A stretch of 48,549 nucleotides of DNA from Acidobacteriota bacterium (GCA_027592785.1 JAQCLD010000024.1:1-48549); one strand, 5' to 3'; positions 37,621 to 45,380 are shown, counted from the first letter of the stretch. Notes: generated from the sequence alone by a model not told the origin. Translations and numbers: made by a program.

Positions 37621-38568
37621 GTGAAAACAAGCTTGGTCATCGGTGTCGTGCTCTGCGGCTTAGCCAGCTCGTCCTGCTCGGTTAAGAAGTTCGCCATCAA
37701 GCAAATTGGCGATTCGCTGAACTCCGGCCCCTCGGTTTTTGAGACGGACGACGACATCGAGCTTGTTGGGGAAGCCTTGCCGTTTAGTCTCAAGTTCGTC
37801 GAGACGCTGCTGGCCGAGGTTCCCAATGATCCGGATCTACTGATCACCGCCGCCCGCGGCTTCGTCCTCTACACCTACGGCTACGTCGATTTCGAAGCGA
37901 AACAGGTCCTAGAGACCGATCTCGACGAAGGGCGGCGTCTGCGCGCCCGCGCCCGGCGTCTTTATGCGCGCGGAATGGGATACGGACTGCGGGGTCTCGA
38001 TCGCTTTTATCCAGGATTTGAGAATCAGCTCAAGACGGACCCCGTCGCCGCCGTCGCTTTGCTCAAACCCAGTAAGGCGAAGCGGGACGTCCCCTTCCTC
38101 TACTGGACGGCCGCTGCCCTGGGCCTCGCTATCTCGGTGTCAAAGGACGATGCGGCGATGCTGTCGCGTATTCCGGAGGTCGAGGCCATGCTCAACCGCG
38201 CGATCGAGCTCGACCCTGGTTGGGACAATGGGGCCTTGCCCGCTTTCGCCGTAACCTTTGAAGGAGCCAAGCCGACCGGCGGATCTCGCCAGGCGATCGA
38301 TCAGAGCTTTCGAACTGCCGAGCGAATGTCGGCAGGTAAGGACGCCGGGCTCTATGTGTCCTACGCAGAGAACGTAGCGATCCCTGAGCAAGACGCCGTA
38401 CTGTTCCGCGATATGCTCGGCAAAGCGCTCGCGGTCGACGCCGACAGCGTTCCCGCGCGACGACTGGCAAACCTGATCGCCCAACGCCGCGCGCAATGGC
38501 TGCTTGGCCGCATCGAAGATTTATTCTTGATCGTCCCCGAAACAACCGAAACGACAGGAGCCCAATGA
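37621..38568 (+). CDS. TRAP-associated TatT-like lipoprotein
   Basis: The 315-residue product starts with GTG 37621 and a lipoprotein-like signal (SLVIGVVLCGLASSSC, Cys19). The mature part is all-helical with TPR-like repeats and 'LLITAARGFVLYTYGYVDFEAK', 'GRRLRARARRLYARGMGYGLRGL' and 'PFLYWTAAALGLAIS'. These fit the TatT family, the periplasmic trimeric partner of a TRAP substrate-binding protein known from Treponema (Tp0956). The next gene encodes a TRAP binding protein with a 4-nt ATGA overlap, confirming the pairing. The TRAP membrane subunits are not adjacent. Confidence 0.85.
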   Translation: MKTSLVIGVVLCGLASSSCSVKKFAIKQIGDSLNSGPSVFETDDDIELVGEALPFSLKFVETLLAEVPNDPDLLITAARGFVLYTYGYVDFEAKQVLETDLDEGRRLRARARRLYARGMGYGLRGLDRFYPGFENQLKTDPVAAVALLKPSKAKRDVPFLYWTAAALGLAISVSKDDAAMLSRIPEVEAMLNRAIELDPGWDNGALPAFAVTFEGAKPTGGSRQAIDQSFRTAERMSAGKDAGLYVSYAENVAIPEQDAVLFRDMLGKALAVDADSVPARRLANLIAQRRAQWLLGRIEDLFLIVPETTETTGAQ

Positions 38569-39575
38569 TGTTCACGATCTGCCGCAACGTCTTGACCGCC
38601 GCCTTACTCGCGGGACTTCTAAGCCCGCTGGCAGCGCAACGCGGCGGCGGCGGGGTGCGCGTCAACCTGGGCACCGTCGTGCCCAAAGACTCCGCCTGGT
38701 ACGAGGTCCTGGTGCGCATGAAGCAGGATTGGGCAACCATCTCCAGCGGACGCGTTGACCTGCGCATCTACCCTGGCGGCTCCCTGGGCGACGACGTCGA
38801 GATGCTGCGCAAGGTTCGTATCGGTCAGCTGCAAGCAGTCGCCGTGACCAGTGTCGGCCTTTCGAGAATCGACGACAGTATCGAGGCCCTACACACTCCC
38901 ATGCTTTTCGGGAGCTACGAAGAGTTGGACTATGTCCGCGAAAAGATGGCCCCCAAGTTAGAAGCCGCGTTGAACCAGAAGGGCTTCGTCGTCCTGAACT
39001 GGTCCGACGGCGGCTGGGCGCAGTTCTTCACCAAGAAACCCGCCAAGACACTAGACGACATTCGCGGCATGAAGCTCTGGATCGGCACGGGCGACCCCAA
39101 GGCCGAGCAGCTCTACAGGGACTTCGATATGCGTCCCACGCCGTTGCCGATGACCGAGATGCTCACTGCGTTGCAGACCGGCCTCATCGAAGCCATTGAC
39201 GTGCCCCCGCTGTTCGCCATGCTGGACGGCTCCTTTCAGCGGGCGCCGTTTATGACCGACATCCGCTGGGCGCCGGTCATGGGCGGCACCGTGATCAGCA
39301 AGGAAGCTTGGGAACGCATTCCCGCCGACTTGCGCCCCAAGCTGCTCGCCTCGGCGAAAAAGGCCGGTGAAGAAATGCGCGGCCGCATCAGGCAGCTCGG
39401 CGAAGACTCCATCGCGCAAATGAAGCAACGCGGTCTCACCGTCGTATCAGCCGATCGCGAAGCCTGGCAGCGCGAGGTGGAAGCCGCCTATCCCAAAATG
39501 CGCGGGAAGTTGGCCCCGGCCGCCCTGTTCGATGAAGCGATCCGGCTGCGCGACGAATACCGCGCCAAGCGCTAG
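38565..39575 (+). CDS. TRAP transporter substrate-binding protein (DctP/TatP type)
   Basis: The 336-residue product has a signal peptide (LTAALLAGLLSPLAAQ) and the DctP fold. It has 'VNLGTVVPKDSAWYEVLVRMKQ', 'IYPGGSLGDDVEMLRKVRIGQLQ', 'GMKLWIGTGDPKAEQLYRDFDMRPTPLPMTEMLTALQTGLIEAID', and 'VISKEAWERIP'; the conserved Arg that anchors carboxylates is in 'IRGMKLW'. It binds an organic acid or similar ligand in the periplasm for Na+-driven uptake. The start is ATG 38565, overlapping the TatT stop, or 38568; CAGGAG precedes both. The convergent kinase gene abuts its stop codon. Confidence 0.9.
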   Translation: MMFTICRNVLTAALLAGLLSPLAAQRGGGGVRVNLGTVVPKDSAWYEVLVRMKQDWATISSGRVDLRIYPGGSLGDDVEMLRKVRIGQLQAVAVTSVGLSRIDDSIEALHTPMLFGSYEELDYVREKMAPKLEAALNQKGFVVLNWSDGGWAQFFTKKPAKTLDDIRGMKLWIGTGDPKAEQLYRDFDMRPTPLPMTEMLTALQTGLIEAIDVPPLFAMLDGSFQRAPFMTDIRWAPVMGGTVISKEAWERIPADLRPKLLASAKKAGEEMRGRIRQLGEDSIAQMKQRGLTVVSADREAWQREVEAAYPKMRGKLAPAALFDEAIRLRDEYRAKR

Positions 39576-40058
39576 CTATCGTTTGTAACCGATCGCCCTC
39601 AGAAAACCCCTGCGGGCAGCGATGTCTTCAGGTCCTTCGATGCCGAGCGGGCTCTCGCCGTCGATGACGCCGACCACGCCCCTACCTTGCTCGGTCTGGG
39701 CGACGATCACCTCCAGCGGATTGGCTGTGGCGCAAAAGATCCGCACCACCTCCTGGCAATCCTTAATCCGCGGCAAGACGTTGATCGGGAACCCATCTCT
39801 CATCACCACGACGAAGATGTGCCCGGCTCCGACCAGTTCCGCAAACTCAATCGCCAAGTCCTCCAGCTTCTCGTCATTGCCGTCGTGCCGAATCAGGCGC
39901 TGCTGCGAAGCCTCGTTGAAGGCGATGCCGAACTTCATTTGCGGCACCGTTCCAACGATAATCTCGTAGATATCCTCGACCGTCTTAATGAAATGCGACT
40001 GCCCCAGGATGACGTTGCAACCCTCAGGAATCTCAATGCGAACGGTGCTCAAGTCCAT
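39576..40058 (-). CDS. Adenosine-specific kinase (DUF355 family)
   Basis: The 160-residue product matches the small family named adenosine-specific kinase in archaea and bacteria. It has 'VRIEIPEGCNVILGQSHFIKTVEDIYE', 'VPQMKFGIAFNEAS', 'LIRHDGNDEKL', 'GHIFVVVMRDGFPINVLPRIK' and 'VCRIFCATANP'-like 'VRIFCATANPLEVIVAQT'. The archaeal protein is reported to bind adenosine; the enzyme activity of bacterial members is not well established. No signal peptide. ATG 40058 lacks a Shine-Dalgarno sequence and has TAGAAT 7 nt upstream. Confidence 0.88.
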   Translation of the reverse strand: MDLSTVRIEIPEGCNVILGQSHFIKTVEDIYEIIVGTVPQMKFGIAFNEASQQRLIRHDGNDEKLEDLAIEFAELVGAGHIFVVVMRDGFPINVLPRIKDCQEVVRIFCATANPLEVIVAQTEQGRGVVGVIDGESPLGIEGPEDIAARRGFLRAIGYKR

Positions 40059-40065
40059 CGGGTCT

Positions 40066-40071
40066 ATTCTA
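40066..40071 (-). promoter_or_regulatory. -10-like hexamer before the adenosine-specific kinase gene
   Basis: On the minus strand TAGAAT (five of six consensus bases) ends 7 nt before ATG 40058. No Shine-Dalgarno sequence lies between them, so a leaderless transcript is likely. No -35 consensus is visible. Confidence 0.45.
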
Positions 40072-40106
40072 ACGAGCAGGCCCTACAAAGGGTCTTCTGG
40101 CAGCGT

Positions 40107-40112
40107 TATACT
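40107..40112 (+). promoter_or_regulatory. -10-like hexamer before the first exported methyltransferase-like gene
   Basis: TATACT (five of six consensus bases) ends 7 nt before ATG 40120, with no Shine-Dalgarno sequence between. This fits a leaderless mRNA. Confidence 0.45.
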
Positions 40113-40119
40113 GCGCCTT

Positions 40120-40671
40120 ATGCGCCGCATTCTTCGATCAGCCCCGGTCGTTCTGGCCTTGTTGGCCGCGGCCCTTGCGGCGCAAGACGAACAGCCCGGC
40201 AAGGTCGCGCCCTACTATCCGTCTCCGCTTCCCATCGTGAAGCAAATGCTGGAACTGGGCGAGTTGAAGGCCGGCCAGTTGCACTATGATCTCGGCTCCG
40301 GGGACGGTCGCTTAGTGATCGCGGCAGCGAGAGATTTCGGCGCCCGATCCGTGGGATTCGAGATCGACCAGAAGCTCGTGGACGCAAGTCGGCAGCAGAT
40401 TGCCGACCTGAACATCGGCCGCCTGGCCAGTATTGAATCGCGGGATCTTTTCGAAGCGGACTACTCCAAGCCAGACCTGATCACCGTCTACTTGCTGCCC
40501 AACGCGTTGGAACGCCTGCGCCCGCTGCTCGAAACGCAGATGAAACCCGGCAGCCTGGTCATCTCGCACGACTTCATGGTTCCCGGTTGGAAAACCGATG
40601 AAGTCGTTACCATCGACGAAGAGCTCGAAATCGACGGTTTGCTTCATTCGATCTACGTCTATCGCCGCTAG
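40120..40671 (+). CDS. Signal-peptide-bearing SAM methyltransferase-like protein
   Basis: The 183-residue product has a signal peptide (VVLALLAAALAAQ, cut near residue 21). It then shows 'YYPSPLPIVKQML' and a class I methyltransferase motif I, YDLGSGDGRLVIAAA, followed by 'VGFEIDQKLVDASR' (acidic motif II) and 'DLITVYLLPNALERL'. The C-terminus is 'VPGWKTDEVV...IYVYRR'. The fold is that of a SAM-dependent methyltransferase, yet the protein appears to be exported; the cofactor is not expected outside the cytoplasm. Its substrate is unknown. A lipoprotein relative follows 35 nt downstream. Confidence 0.75.
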   Translation: MRRILRSAPVVLALLAAALAAQDEQPGKVAPYYPSPLPIVKQMLELGELKAGQLHYDLGSGDGRLVIAAARDFGARSVGFEIDQKLVDASRQQIADLNIGRLASIESRDLFEADYSKPDLITVYLLPNALERLRPLLETQMKPGSLVISHDFMVPGWKTDEVVTIDEELEIDGLLHSIYVYRR

Positions 40672-40706
40672 GGATTATTCGATCTCAGCTTGCAGGGGCC
40701 CCTACC

Positions 40707-41288
40707 TTGAGAGTTCTTACTTTTGCCATCCTTGCCGCCCTGCTTTGCTCTTGTGCGGCCCCTATGCCTCCGGCCGTCGCCGAGGCTGTCCACGAAGCAG
40801 AGCTTCTGGCGACGTACTATCCCACGCCGGAACTTGTCGTCCAACGAATGCTGGAGGCCGTCGACCTGCAGACCGGAGAAGTCCATTTCGACCTCGGTTC
40901 GGGCGACGGCCGCATCGTCCTCGCCGCAGCGGGCGACTTTGGCGCCGACTCGACGGGATATGAGATCGACCCAGACCTCATCACCGTGAGCAGCAACGGC
41001 ATCCGGCGTGCCGGCCTATCCGGTCGCGCCCGGATTCTTCGCCAGGACTTACTGAAGGCGGACTTCAAGCGCGCGGACGTGATTACTGCCTTTTTGACGC
41101 CTGAGGCCTACGTGCAGTTGGAACCCGTCCTGCGGGCCGAGGCTCGAGCGGACGTCCGCGTCGTCGCCTACAAGTTCCCTGTGCCGGGCTGGCAACCAGA
41201 CGAGGTCATCGCCCTCGAAGATCGCGATCCGGCCATCCCCACACACGAAATCTTCGTCTATCGCGGCGCTCCAGCTTCGAGCGAATAA
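40707..41288 (+). CDS. Lipoprotein relative of the methyltransferase-like protein
   Basis: The 193-residue product has a lipoprotein signal (FAILAALLCSC, Cys16) and the same domain order as its upstream neighbour: 'YYPTPELVVQRML', 'FDLGSGDGRIVLAAA', 'TGYEIDPDLI', 'VITAFLTPEAYVQL' and 'VPGWQPDEVI...IFVYRG'. The two are clearly tandem paralogues. SAM motif I is intact in both, arguing for a retained ligand-binding role. The start is TTG 40707 with CAGGGG about 9 nt upstream. Its last 31 nt overlap the 3' end of the convergent PQQ-propeller gene. Confidence 0.75.
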   Translation: MRVLTFAILAALLCSCAAPMPPAVAEAVHEAELLATYYPTPELVVQRMLEAVDLQTGEVHFDLGSGDGRIVLAAAGDFGADSTGYEIDPDLITVSSNGIRRAGLSGRARILRQDLLKADFKRADVITAFLTPEAYVQLEPVLRAEARADVRVVAYKFPVPGWQPDEVIALEDRDPAIPTHEIFVYRGAPASSE

Positions 41289-42583
41289 CGAACGATATCC
41301 TCATCGTTGCGGATCACCATGTGCCGGTTCGCATAGGCCGGATGCGTCCATAAGACCGCGCCTTTGTCGCGGCGGCGACCTAACGGTTGAGTGGGCTTCA
41401 GCACGTCGATACGGTCCAGCTCCTCGTAGCCTTCGGGCGTCAACTTGGCGATGATCAGTTCGCCGCGATCGTTGTTGATGAAGTAGTGATCCTCGTGACG
41501 GACGATCTGCGCCGATGCCCAGCGAGCCTTCTCAACGGTTACCGCTTGAGTCTCCCAAACCCGCTCTCCGGTTCGCGCATCCAATGCCCTAAGTTGCCCG
41601 TAACTGCCGATGCCGTAGAGGTAGTCGCCGTCGGCGATGGGCGTCGTCACGACTGTGTGCAACCCATCAGTCGAAATCTCACTGTTGCTATTGCCGCGCC
41701 ACAGCAGTTCTGCGCCCGGGCGACTTTGATCAAGACGATACATCCGGGATCCGTCGTAGAAACAGGAAACCAACAGCCCGTGTGGTCCGAGAACTGGTGT
41801 GGCGATGGCCATCCCGAAATTTGGTTTAAACGGCTCCTCCCAGAAGACCTTTCCGGTAGCCGGGTCGAGCGAAGTAACCGCGGCGCCGTGCCACACAATC
41901 AATTGCCGCACCCCGCCAACCTCGATCAAGGTCGGCGGAGAATACCCCGGCTCAACCCCATCGGAGATCGCCCGCCAAACTTCTTTTCCGGTTCGTTTAT
42001 CCAAGGCGATCACTTTGGCGTCCGGTTTGCCGCCGGCCACCGCGATCAGCAGTTCTCCATCGACCAGCGGGTGTCCGGACGTGCCCCAAGTAGGCAGCTC
42101 TGCTCCGAAATCGGTGACGAAGTTGACGCGCCAGATGACCGCGCCAGTCTCCGTATTCAGGCACAGAAGATCTCCGACGGAGCCCAGAACATACACGCGA
42201 TTCTCTTCCACCGTGGGAGTCGCTCGCGGGCCTAGGTTGTACTCGATCAAGGAGTAGTCCACCGGCCACTCCTGCTTCCACAACACCGCGCCCGTCAGTT
42301 CATCCAAGGCGGTGGCCCGTTCGACTCCGTCATTGCGGCCAGAAGGTTCGAATTCCGTGATGAATACCGTGCCCCCGGCGACCGCGGGCCCGGAATAACC
42401 CCTGCCAATCGACTGCCTCCAAGCAACGTTCAGTCCAGCTTCAGGAAACTCCCGCAGTATTCCCGACTCCCTCCACACCCCTAGACGGTCGGCGCCTCTC
42501 CACTGGGGCCAATCTGCCGCCAGTAATGCGGCCGGCAGGATCAAAAAGAAAACGGAACAAGCGATCGTAAGAAGAGCTGCCAT
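41258..42583 (-). CDS. Exported PQQ-type beta-propeller protein
   Basis: The 441-residue product has a signal peptide (LLTIACSVFFLILPAALLA, cut near residue 22) and then begins 'DWPQWRGADRLGVW'. This is the common start of exported PQQ-like propeller proteins of Acidobacteria and Planctomycetes. Propeller blades show as repeats of 'ALDxxTGxxxW' (ALDELTGAVLW, ALDKRTGKEVW, SLDPATGKVFW, ALDARTGERVW, CLNTETGAVIW). It lacks the residues of a complete quinoprotein dehydrogenase, so an enzymatic role is uncertain. ATG 42583 was chosen for its signal peptide and shares CATG with the divergent gene's ATG. Confidence 0.87.
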   Translation of the reverse strand: MAALLTIACSVFFLILPAALLAADWPQWRGADRLGVWRESGILREFPEAGLNVAWRQSIGRGYSGPAVAGGTVFITEFEPSGRNDGVERATALDELTGAVLWKQEWPVDYSLIEYNLGPRATPTVEENRVYVLGSVGDLLCLNTETGAVIWRVNFVTDFGAELPTWGTSGHPLVDGELLIAVAGGKPDAKVIALDKRTGKEVWRAISDGVEPGYSPPTLIEVGGVRQLIVWHGAAVTSLDPATGKVFWEEPFKPNFGMAIATPVLGPHGLLVSCFYDGSRMYRLDQSRPGAELLWRGNSNSEISTDGLHTVVTTPIADGDYLYGIGSYGQLRALDARTGERVWETQAVTVEKARWASAQIVRHEDHYFINNDRGELIIAKLTPEGYEELDRIDVLKPTQPLGRRRDKGAVLWTHPAYANRHMVIRNDEDIVRYSLEAGAPR

Positions 42584-43019
42584 GTGCCGGTATTGTAGTC
42601 GTTCCCTGCCCAGAGGGACGTACCGAAGGCCTCGACCCAGCTTGCCGTCGCGGTTTAAACTCATAGCTTCTTCGATGCGTTGTCCCGCCTGCGCCGGCAT
42701 CTGGCTGGATGAGGAAGAAATCGCCTGGCTGGCCCCTCACTCTCAAACCGCCTCACGGCCGCTCGCAGAAGCGCTCCGGAAAGGAGCGGTTGGGCCTGTC
42801 GGCAAACGGCGCTGCCCTCGCTGTAATCGGAGCATGCGTCAGGAAGTCTTGTCGTCGATAGAGCTAGACCGTTGTCCCGTAGGACACGGGATCTGGTTTG
42901 ATTCGGGCGAGGTAGAGGCCTTCCTGGCGGGCTCTCACCAGGGAGATTCCGCCGCTGCAGCCGCCGCAATCGCTGATATCCTTGGACGCAAGCCGCCGCC
43001 GATTCCCTTGATTGACTAG
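42582..43019 (+). CDS. Two-ribbon TFIIB-type zinc-finger protein
   Basis: The 145-residue product contains two zf-TFIIB-like ribbons. The first uses C2/C5 and CPAC (34-37) followed by GIWLDEEEI. The second is CPRC (near 79-82) and the degenerate CPVGHGIWFDSGEVEAF, where the fourth Cys is His. The first ribbon's loop, about 28 residues, is longer than usual. Such proteins are cytoplasmic and of unknown function. ATG 42582 is preceded by GAAGAG and keeps both Cys of ribbon one; ATG 42675 would remove them. The gene leads directly into lemA and the M48 protease gene. Confidence 0.72.
   Translation: MCRYCSRSLPRGTYRRPRPSLPSRFKLIASSMRCPACAGIWLDEEEIAWLAPHSQTASRPLAEALRKGAVGPVGKRRCPRCNRSMRQEVLSSIELDRCPVGHGIWFDSGEVEAFLAGSHQGDSAAAAAAIADILGRKPPPIPLID
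42592..42597 (-). promoter_or_regulatory. -10-like hexamer before the PQQ-propeller gene
   Basis: On the minus strand TACAAT ends 8 nt before ATG 42583, inside the first codons of the divergent zinc-ribbon gene. No Shine-Dalgarno sequence lies between. It supports the chosen start and a leaderless transcript. Confidence 0.4.
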
Positions 43020-43031
43020 GAGACCTATGAA

Positions 43032-43601
43032 ATGAGCGTTTTGCTGATGTTCTTTCTCGCCTTCGCCGCCGTCGTCGCCGTGCTGGTCTTCTGGGCCGTC
43101 GGCGCCTACAACGGCCTCGTCGCGTTGCGTCAAATGGTGCGCAATGGATGGGCCCAGATCGACGTGCAGCTCAAGCGCCGCCACGACCTCATCCCGAATC
43201 TGGTGGAGACCGTGAAAGGCTATGCCACGCACGAGCGAGAGACGTTAGAGAAAGTCGTGCAAGCCCGCGGCAACGCGGTCAACGCCAATGGTCCAGCCGC
43301 TCAAGGCAAAGCGGAGGGCGAGTTGGGCCAAGCCCTCTCACGCCTCATGCTTCTGGTCGAACAGTATCCGGACCTCAAGGCCAACCAGAATTTCCTCGCG
43401 CTGCAGGAAGAACTAACCTCGACGGAGAACAAAGTGGGCTTCTCCCGCCAGGCCTACAACGACTCCGTGATGGCCTACAACACAAGCATCGCGGTCGTGC
43501 CCGCCAATATTATCGCCAACACCTTCGGCTTTACACCCGAAGAGTTCTTCGAGATTACTGTGGCCGCCGAACGCGAAGCGCCCAAAGTCAGCTTCAACTA
43601 A
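43032..43601 (+). CDS. LemA family protein
   Basis: The 189-residue product has an N-terminal transmembrane helix (LMFFLAFAAVVAVLVFWAVG), then 'AYNGLVALRQMVRNGWAQIDVQLKRRHDLIPNLVETVKGYATHE', the LemA signature, and a long helical bundle ending 'NTFGFTPEEFFEI'. LemA is an inner-membrane protein of poorly understood function, often next to an M48 protease as here. TAGGAG (43017-43022), which includes the preceding stop codon, lies 9 nt before ATG 43032. An ATGAAATGA mini-ORF sits between them. Confidence 0.93.
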   Translation: MSVLLMFFLAFAAVVAVLVFWAVGAYNGLVALRQMVRNGWAQIDVQLKRRHDLIPNLVETVKGYATHERETLEKVVQARGNAVNANGPAAQGKAEGELGQALSRLMLLVEQYPDLKANQNFLALQEELTSTENKVGFSRQAYNDSVMAYNTSIAVVPANIIANTFGFTPEEFFEITVAAEREAPKVSFN

Positions 43602-43604
43602 CCC

Positions 43605-45059
43605 ATGTGGGAAGCGATCCGCGCCAACCGTCGCCGCTCGACTTGGTTGATGCTGGCGATGGGCGCCGTGCTCATAGCCCTGGGCGCCTCGATTGGTATT
43701 CTCGCCGCCTCCTGGGCTCGCCAACCAACCGTCGATGACCAGCTGCTCGGCGCCTTATTGGGCTCCGTGCTGGCCATCGCAGTCTGGCTCGGTTCCTGGC
43801 TCTACACGGCCGCGGACGGGGACGGAATGGTTTTACGCTCCGTCGGGGCCAGGCGCATAGCGAAGCAAGATCACCCTCGCCTTTGGAACATCGTCGAGGA
43901 GATGTCGATTGCCGCCGGCTTGAAAAATATGCCAGCGATTTACGTAGTCGACAGCAGTGCCCCTAACGCCTTCGCGGTAGGCCACACTCCTGAGAAAAGC
44001 TCCGTCGCCTTTACGTCGACACTGCTCCGGACTCTTAACCGCGACGAACTCCAAGGTGTCGCAGCCCATGAGATCGGACATATTCTCAATGAAGACATCC
44101 GCTTCATGACCCAAGCCGCCGTACTGGTGGGAGGGGTCGAGTTGCTGTCGCAATTCCTCATCCGACTCGGCCCTCTCGGTGGCAGTGGCCGGCGCATCTC
44201 CGGGGGAGGAGGCGGCGGCGGTAAGCGCGGAGGCGGCGCGGCCCCGCTCATGGCCATCGCTTTCTTGGTCGCGATTCTTTCGCCGCTCGCGATTCGGATG
44301 CTCTATTACGCCTGTTCGCGAACCCGCGAATACCTGGCCGACGCGTCAGCCGCTCGCCTGACACGGTATCCAGACGGCCTCGCCTCAGCGCTGGAGAAAA
44401 TCGCCGCCTACCAGCTGACGTCGCCGCCAATCGAGGTCAACAGCGCCGTTGCGCCGCTCTACATCGTCAACCCCTTGGAGAGGATGCAGCTGTCCGGCAT
44501 TAGCTCGACTCATCCGCCAACCGACAGCCGCGTCAAAATCCTCCGAGCCATGGGCGGCGGAGCCGGCTACGTGGACTACGAAGCGGCGCTGAAGAAGGTG
44601 GAAGGCGAGCGCTTGCGGCTGCCCGAGCTGGAGCTGGCCGCGAGAACCGGGGAGCGTCTCCGCTCAAGGGCCGCTGACCCGAATCAGGACCCCCTCGAAG
44701 ATCCTGTCAGCCGCGCTCACACCGCTCTCGAGCTCATCGATGGGCTGGCCGGCTACACGACGTTGCTCTGCCTGTGCGGCCTGCGCGTCAAGACGCCCCC
44801 GGAATCCGACGCGAAGCATATTGGATGTCCGCGCTGCGGCCGTGCTCTGGACGTTCCTAGCACCGCGGCGGAAAAGACCGCCCAGCCAGTAGCGCTGCCC
44901 GCCGCCGTCGAGGTCGCCGGCACGCTTCGGTACGCGCGAGCAGCATCCGACTGGGAAGCTTTCAGCTGCTCCTGTGGACAAACTATCCAGTTGGGCGCGG
45001 GCTATCCGCTCGACTATACGATTTGCGCCAAGTGCGACCGACGGATCGAAATCGCCTAG
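43605..45059 (+). CDS. M48 metalloprotease with C-terminal zinc ribbons
   Basis: The 484-residue product is an integral membrane M48 (HtpX/Oma1-like) peptidase. It has two N-terminal helices (about 15-34 and 48-67), the zinc site HEIGH at H155/E156/H159 and the third ligand Glu in 'TREYLADASAARL'. Between them lies a Gly-rich loop (SGGGGGGGKRGGG) and further helices. The C-terminal 110 residues hold two Cys-rich elements (LCLCG...GCPRCGRAL and SCSCG...ICAKCDRR), beyond the usual protease length. The active site should face the cytoplasm as in HtpX. It follows lemA by 3 nt. Confidence 0.9.
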   Translation: MWEAIRANRRRSTWLMLAMGAVLIALGASIGILAASWARQPTVDDQLLGALLGSVLAIAVWLGSWLYTAADGDGMVLRSVGARRIAKQDHPRLWNIVEEMSIAAGLKNMPAIYVVDSSAPNAFAVGHTPEKSSVAFTSTLLRTLNRDELQGVAAHEIGHILNEDIRFMTQAAVLVGGVELLSQFLIRLGPLGGSGRRISGGGGGGGKRGGGAAPLMAIAFLVAILSPLAIRMLYYACSRTREYLADASAARLTRYPDGLASALEKIAAYQLTSPPIEVNSAVAPLYIVNPLERMQLSGISSTHPPTDSRVKILRAMGGGAGYVDYEAALKKVEGERLRLPELELAARTGERLRSRAADPNQDPLEDPVSRAHTALELIDGLAGYTTLLCLCGLRVKTPPESDAKHIGCPRCGRALDVPSTAAEKTAQPVALPAAVEVAGTLRYARAASDWEAFSCSCGQTIQLGAGYPLDYTICAKCDRRIEIA

Positions 45060-45073
45060 AAATTCTGATCTGC

Positions 45074-45097
45074 CCGCTGCCGAAACCTCGGCAGCGG
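45074..45097 (+). terminator. Hairpin after the M48 protease gene
   Basis: CCGCTGCCGA and TCGGCAGCGG form a perfect 10-bp stem with an AACC loop, 14 nt after the M48 stop. It lacks a U-tract (GCGCAACC follows), so termination would need help or the element may have another role. Confidence 0.4.
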
Positions 45098-45109
45098 CGC
45101 AACCTAGAC

Positions 45110-45115
45110 TAGAAT
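45110..45115 (+). promoter_or_regulatory. -10-like hexamer before a small basic ORF
   Basis: TAGAAT ends 7 nt before ATG 45123 with no ribosome site between. It fits a leaderless transcript and favours ATG 45123 over the in-frame ATG 45114, which overlaps the hexamer. Confidence 0.4.
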
Positions 45116-45122
45116 GGAATCC

Positions 45123-45281
45123 ATGGCTGAAGAAAAGAAGAAAGAGAAAGTGAAAGAGCATCTCTACAAGGCGACCTACCTGGGAAGCGGCTCGTTTCGG
45201 ATCACGAAACCGAAACGCCGCACCTCCAAACAGCATCTGGCCCGCGTCCACGATGTCCGCAAGAGAGCTCGTCGCCACTAA
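45123..45281 (+). CDS. Small basic protein of unknown function
   Basis: This is a 52-residue frame starting with a Lys/Glu-rich helix (AEEKKKEKVKEHLYKATY), then 'GSGSFRITKPKRR', and ending in basic 'RVHDVRKRARRH'. The high Lys/Arg content and lack of a membrane segment suggest nucleic-acid or ribosome contact, but I recognise no family. A -10-like TAGAAT lies 7 nt upstream of ATG 45123. Codon use looks normal for the window and the frame is bounded by a hairpin on each side, which supports it as a real gene. It stands alone. Confidence 0.55.
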   Translation: MAEEKKKEKVKEHLYKATYLGSGSFRITKPKRRTSKQHLARVHDVRKRARRH

Positions 45282-45293
45282 TCCCGAGACCAA

Positions 45294-45350
45294 TAAAAAA
45301 AGCCCCGCGGACGATGAGCTGAATGGGCATCAGCATTCTCGCGCGGGGCT
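45294..45350 (-). terminator. Rho-independent terminator on the minus strand
   Basis: AGCCCCGCG (45301-45309) and CGCGGGGCT (45342-45350) form a perfect 9-bp stem. The loop contains a smaller GCTGA/TCAGC hairpin. On the minus strand it is followed by seven T, a strong terminator. It fits the end of the small minus-strand ORF at 45381-45521. Confidence 0.7.
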
Positions 45351-45380
45351 AGAATCGCAGAGGAAGGGAGGGGCCTCCGA

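Noticed and set aside
45114..45116. ATG 45114 as start of the small basic ORF
   Set aside because: It overlaps the TAGAAT hexamer that best explains transcription and adds only three residues; ATG 45123 is preferred.
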